In this document: piece after piece, positions 6,978 to 9,672 of the stretch
Layout: every line of letters starts with the position of its first letter
How positions within the stretch are numbered: position 1 is the stretch's first letter
NCBI GenBank assembly: GCA_041678005.1
Contig: JBAYOW010000065.1
Coordinates: 1-9,672, forward strand
DNA length: 9,672 nucleotides
Direction: 5' to 3'
Source: Sulfurivermis sp041678005
GTDB taxonomy: Bacteria > Pseudomonadota > Gammaproteobacteria > Thiohalomonadales > Thiohalomonadaceae
Notes under the pieces: model-generated
What the model saw: the letters and a program-made list of their open reading frames with translations, nothing else
Database searches by the model: none
What the model was told of the DNA's origin: nothing
Translations under genes and position numbers: made by a program

Positions 6978-7007
6978 TAACCTCTACTCCTTAATTTAAA
7001 GTGTACT

Positions 7008-8825
7008 TCAGGTCACTGTGATCTCTTGCAGCCCGGAATCACCGGTTTTGAACTTGGAAGTTTCGCTCTCCACCTCTCTCACCGACTGCACCAGCTGCTC
7101 CGCCAGCATCAACAGGCTTTGTGACACCTCATGGGTCTGGTTGGCCTCATCGCTGGCCTTGAGGATGTTCGCGGCAATACGGTCGGCGATCTCATCTTGC
7201 TCATTCGCCGCGTCATTCACATCAATGAACTCCTTGTTCAGACTATCGACCCGCTCGACCGCGGCCGAGAGATCATGCTCGGTGGCGCGTGAGGTCTCGG
7301 CCACCTCGTTGATCAATTCCTTGGTGTCCATCACCTCACGCTCCGCCATCTCGATCTCCTTGACGAAGGTTTCGAGCGCAGTATTGATCAAGCCGGTCAA
7401 CGCCGTGGTCTCATCGGAGAGGCTGCGCACCTCACTGGCAACCACGGCAAAGCCGCGGCCATGTTCACCGGCGCGTGCCGCCTCGATGGCGGCATTCAGG
7501 GAAATAAGATTGGTCTGTTTGGCGATGTTGTCGATCATTTCGAGTTGCGCCACCACCTCGCGCGAGTTAGCAATAATGGTCTGCATCCGCGCCGAGACCT
7601 GATTGACCCGCTCGACCACCTTGTCTGTGCAATCGCGGTTGTTCTGCGAACTGCTGCGCGACTGCTGCATGGCATGCACTATCTCCGCCAGCCCGGCATG
7701 TATATGTTTGATCGCCGCCAGCACCCGCTGCGATGATGCCTTCATCGAATCGGTCTGCCCGGTAATGTCGTTGAGTTCCGCAGCGATATCGCGATTATTG
7801 GCGCTGATGGTCAGGCTCTTCTCGCCCAGTGTAGTGGCGGCAAGGTGTACGCCGTGCATGCGCAACTTGATCTGCGCCACGATGGTACGGATCTTGTCAA
7901 CAAAACGGTTGAAGAGTCGGGAAAGGAGCCCCATCTCATCCTGCTTTCTGTCATTTAGTTTGAGCGTCAGATCGCCCTCTCCCTGGGTCAGATCATCGAT
8001 GCTGTGGATGAGCGAATAGATCGGCCGGTAGATGATCAGACGGAAGACCAGCAACACAATGATCAGCGCTGGCAACAGCACCGCGCTGATGATAATCAAT
8101 ACGCCAAACAAATTTTCGTGTTTCTGCGCTACGGCGTGGCTGTTGTCCATACTGACCCGCAGGTAACCGCCGGTCTCCCCCTCGTGCCAGTTGGTGTGGC
8201 AGATCACGCACTCCGATTTTACCGTCAGGCGCTGAAAAAAGTGTGCCTTGTCATCCTGCAACAGGTGGGCGCGACCGGCTTCATCAAAACTGGCCGCAGG
8301 ATCGATTGCATAATGACAGGCGGCGCACTGCTGCCCGCGCCCACTCATCCTATTTATATGTCGTTGCCCGGCCTCTGTCTCATTCGGATCGCGCACGCTC
8401 CAGTCCGCCCGCTGGTGGCGGCCACGGCTCTCCTCAAACAGCTCAAGGTTCGGGTTGGAAAGCTCTCCTTCCCTGTGGATGAACGGTTTGCCGACGGTAA
8501 CCTCCCCCGACTTGTAGGTCATCAAGCCAGAGCGGTCGTAGAGTGCCGCATCATCCACCTCATCAATGCGGGGAAAATTGTCAATGACATGCTGGAAGGA
8601 TTGGCGCTGCCCCTTGCTGATTGACTCAACTGAGTCGGCGACCAGCGTCGAGAGCAGGCCGTGTCCGGTCTCGATGATGCGCTCTTCCAGCAGTGCGTTC
8701 TGCCGCTGGTAAAAGATAGCGATAGAGAGCAGCGAGACGAGAAAAACGCTCACCCCAAGGTAGAGCAGCGCGCGAAACAGCAGGGAGTTGGTAAGACGAA
8801 TGCGTGATTCCTGATGGGTGCTCAT
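7008..8825 (-). CDS. Methyl-accepting chemotaxis protein with di-haem c-type periplasmic sensor
   Basis: A 605-residue chemoreceptor. TM1 spans about 17-38; the periplasmic sensor covers about 39-238; TM2 is about 239-265; a HAMP linker follows (about 266-320, 'RPIYSLIHSIDDLTQGEGDL'). The cytoplasmic coiled coil carries the signalling tip 'IDNIAKQTNLISLNAAIEAA' (431-450), continuing 'RAGEHGRGFAVVASEVR', which contacts CheA and CheW. The sensor has a Cache-like part ('DDAALYDRSGLMTYKSGEVTVGKPF', about 91-115) and then two c-type haem sites, CAACH (167-171) and CVICH (206-210). The second runs into 'GETGGYLRVSM', a pattern seen in haem-bearing sensors. Haem-containing chemoreceptors such as DcrA and Geobacter GSU0582/GSU0935 are redox or gas sensors. 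There is no C-terminal CheR-tether pentapeptide (it ends LQEITVT). The start at 8823-8825 has GGAGG at 6-nt spacing. It lies 21 nt after the hydrogenase gene and 30 nt before hupE. The ligand is unknown. Confidence 0.93.
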   Translation of the reverse strand: MSTHQESRIRLTNSLLFRALLYLGVSVFLVSLLSIAIFYQRQNALLEERIIETGHGLLSTLVADSVESISKGQRQSFQHVIDNFPRIDEVDDAALYDRSGLMTYKSGEVTVGKPFIHREGELSNPNLELFEESRGRHQRADWSVRDPNETEAGQRHINRMSGRGQQCAACHYAIDPAASFDEAGRAHLLQDDKAHFFQRLTVKSECVICHTNWHEGETGGYLRVSMDNSHAVAQKHENLFGVLIIISAVLLPALIIVLLVFRLIIYRPIYSLIHSIDDLTQGEGDLTLKLNDRKQDEMGLLSRLFNRFVDKIRTIVAQIKLRMHGVHLAATTLGEKSLTISANNRDIAAELNDITGQTDSMKASSQRVLAAIKHIHAGLAEIVHAMQQSRSSSQNNRDCTDKVVERVNQVSARMQTIIANSREVVAQLEMIDNIAKQTNLISLNAAIEAARAGEHGRGFAVVASEVRSLSDETTALTGLINTALETFVKEIEMAEREVMDTKELINEVAETSRATEHDLSAAVERVDSLNKEFIDVNDAANEQDEIADRIAANILKASDEANQTHEVSQSLLMLAEQLVQSVREVESETSKFKTGDSGLQEITVT

Positions 8826-8846
8826 GATGGACCTCCGCGAAGCGTA

Positions 8847-9672
8847 CTAAAACTTCCGTTTATTGACCCGCGGGTCATCGTGACTGTGCAGCATGATCTG
8901 TCGGGGAAAGTGTTCGCTGGCACACCCCACACAAGGGTGGCCGGCGCGGATGCAGCTGCTGGTATTGTTATTGTGGCCATTGATCAGACAATCGTTATGT
9001 GTCACCACCCCCTGGCAACCTAGGTTGATGAGGCAGCCGCTATCGCCGATATGGCGGGCGTAGTGCTTCTCCTGAAAATCGGCATAATAGACGCAGCGTT
9101 CATGGATCGTATTGCCGAAGAAGCGTAATGGCCGCTGCTGTGAATCGAGTGGTGGCAGCGTTCCCTTCATCGCATAGTGCAGCAGGGTATAGACGATATG
9201 TTCGGGCTTCATCGGGCAGCCCGGCAGGCACACCAGCGGCTTGTCAATTTCTTGCGCCACCAGCAACTCCGGCAGCGTCTGGATCCCTGTCTGCATACCG
9301 TTCATGCGGGTCACTCCGCCGAAAGTCGCGCAGGTGCCGGCGGCCACGCAGGCCGTTGCCCGTTTAGCCATCGGCACGGCCCATTCGACAAACGGCTTAT
9401 GGCCCATCAGACAGGCGTGCGGCATACCGACCGGGATCGAGCCCTCGACCACCAGCAGGAAGTCAAGGTTAGAGCCCATAACGTGTTCGAGCATACCGGT
9501 GACCTGATCACCAGTAGCCAGCGAGAGATCGGGGTGGAAAATAACGTTGGTGAACTTGCTCAGAATATCGAGCACCGGGACATATTCGATATCGAGAAAA
9601 CTGCACGAACAGCCGGAGCAGGAGCTACCGTGCAGCCAGATGAGATTGAGCCGCTTGTCGGTAGTGGCATCA
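8847..9672 (-). CDS. [NiFe]-hydrogenase small subunit, group 2-like (5' end cut by window edge)
   Basis: The frame is open to the right edge, giving 274 visible residues; the true start lies beyond 9672. The subunit carries electrons from the NiFe site through three FeS clusters. Numbering from the edge: proximal ligands C18 and C21 ('HGSSCSGCSCSFL'), C114 ('GTCATFGG') and C152 ('PGCP'); distal H190, C193, C213 and C219 ('TIHERC', 'GCLINLGC'); medial C228, C240, C247 and C250 ('AGHPCVGC'). C240 replaces the proline of group 1 enzymes, predicting [4Fe-4S] rather than [3Fe-4S]. An extra C23 follows the proximal pair. The C terminus ('HDDPRVNKRKF') has no membrane anchor, which fits group 2 (cytosolic uptake or H2-sensing HupU/HoxB-like) enzymes. 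Whether a Tat signal exists cannot be seen. The next gene, 21 nt on, is the haem chemoreceptor, not a large subunit. Subgroup is uncertain. Confidence 0.9.
   Translation of the reverse strand, partial: DATTDKRLNLIWLHGSSCSGCSCSFLDIEYVPVLDILSKFTNVIFHPDLSLATGDQVTGMLEHVMGSNLDFLLVVEGSIPVGMPHACLMGHKPFVEWAVPMAKRATACVAAGTCATFGGVTRMNGMQTGIQTLPELLVAQEIDKPLVCLPGCPMKPEHIVYTLLHYAMKGTLPPLDSQQRPLRFFGNTIHERCVYYADFQEKHYARHIGDSGCLINLGCQGVVTHNDCLINGHNNNTSSCIRAGHPCVGCASEHFPRQIMLHSHDDPRVNKRKF

Noticed and set aside
7018..8019. Plus-strand frames (Ser- and Cys-rich) opposite the chemoreceptor
   Set aside because: They are antisense to a clear MCP signalling domain and have the skewed composition typical of shadows of GC-rich genes.

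Overview
The window reads as a chromosomal segment of a sulfur-oxidising proteobacterium, probably beta- or gammaproteobacterial. The evidence is an aprBA operon (dissimilatory APS reductase, whose AprA carries the SHSGCCGIW motif) sitting among ordinary proteobacterial housekeeping genes (trmO, ppnP, mliC) and next to a [NiFe]-hydrogenase-related cluster. Every confident gene lies on the minus strand, so transcription runs right to left. No tRNA, rRNA, IS element, phage gene or CRISPR array is visible.

Right part (6384-9672, minus): a cluster read in the order hydrogenase small subunit (cut by the right edge), then a methyl-accepting chemotaxis protein with two c-type haem motifs in its periplasmic sensor, then a HupE-type membrane protein. 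The gaps are 21 and 30 nt, which suggests one transcript. The hydrogenase subunit has all expected FeS ligands, plus a cysteine where group 1 enzymes have proline at the medial cluster, and it has no C-terminal membrane anchor. A haem-containing chemoreceptor inside a hydrogenase operon, in the place where the large-subunit gene would usually be, is the most notable feature. It suggests coupling of motility to redox state or hydrogen metabolism. By eye this part looks richer in G+C than the left half, but this was not computed.

Middle (4976-6217, minus): mliC, encoding a lysozyme-inhibitor lipoprotein, is followed by a 399-nt non-coding stretch. The part of that stretch nearest aprB has a run of inverted repeats, including a perfect 14-bp palindrome just ahead of the aprB ribosome binding site. 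Then come aprB (4976-5449) and aprA (2932-4944), ended by a textbook intrinsic terminator at 2859-2890. AprAB catalyses AMP + sulfite <-> APS with electron transfer through two [4Fe-4S] clusters. In a sulfur oxidiser it runs toward APS. Neither aprM nor qmoABC, the usual membrane electron partners, is present here.

Left part (111-2744, minus): a YkgJ-family Cys-cluster protein and a hemerythrin HHE-domain protein, 7 nt apart and probably cotranscribed; ppnP (nucleoside phosphorylase) with a non-ATG start; and trmO (tRNA N6-methylation at A37). The first 110 bases contain no gene that can be named with confidence.
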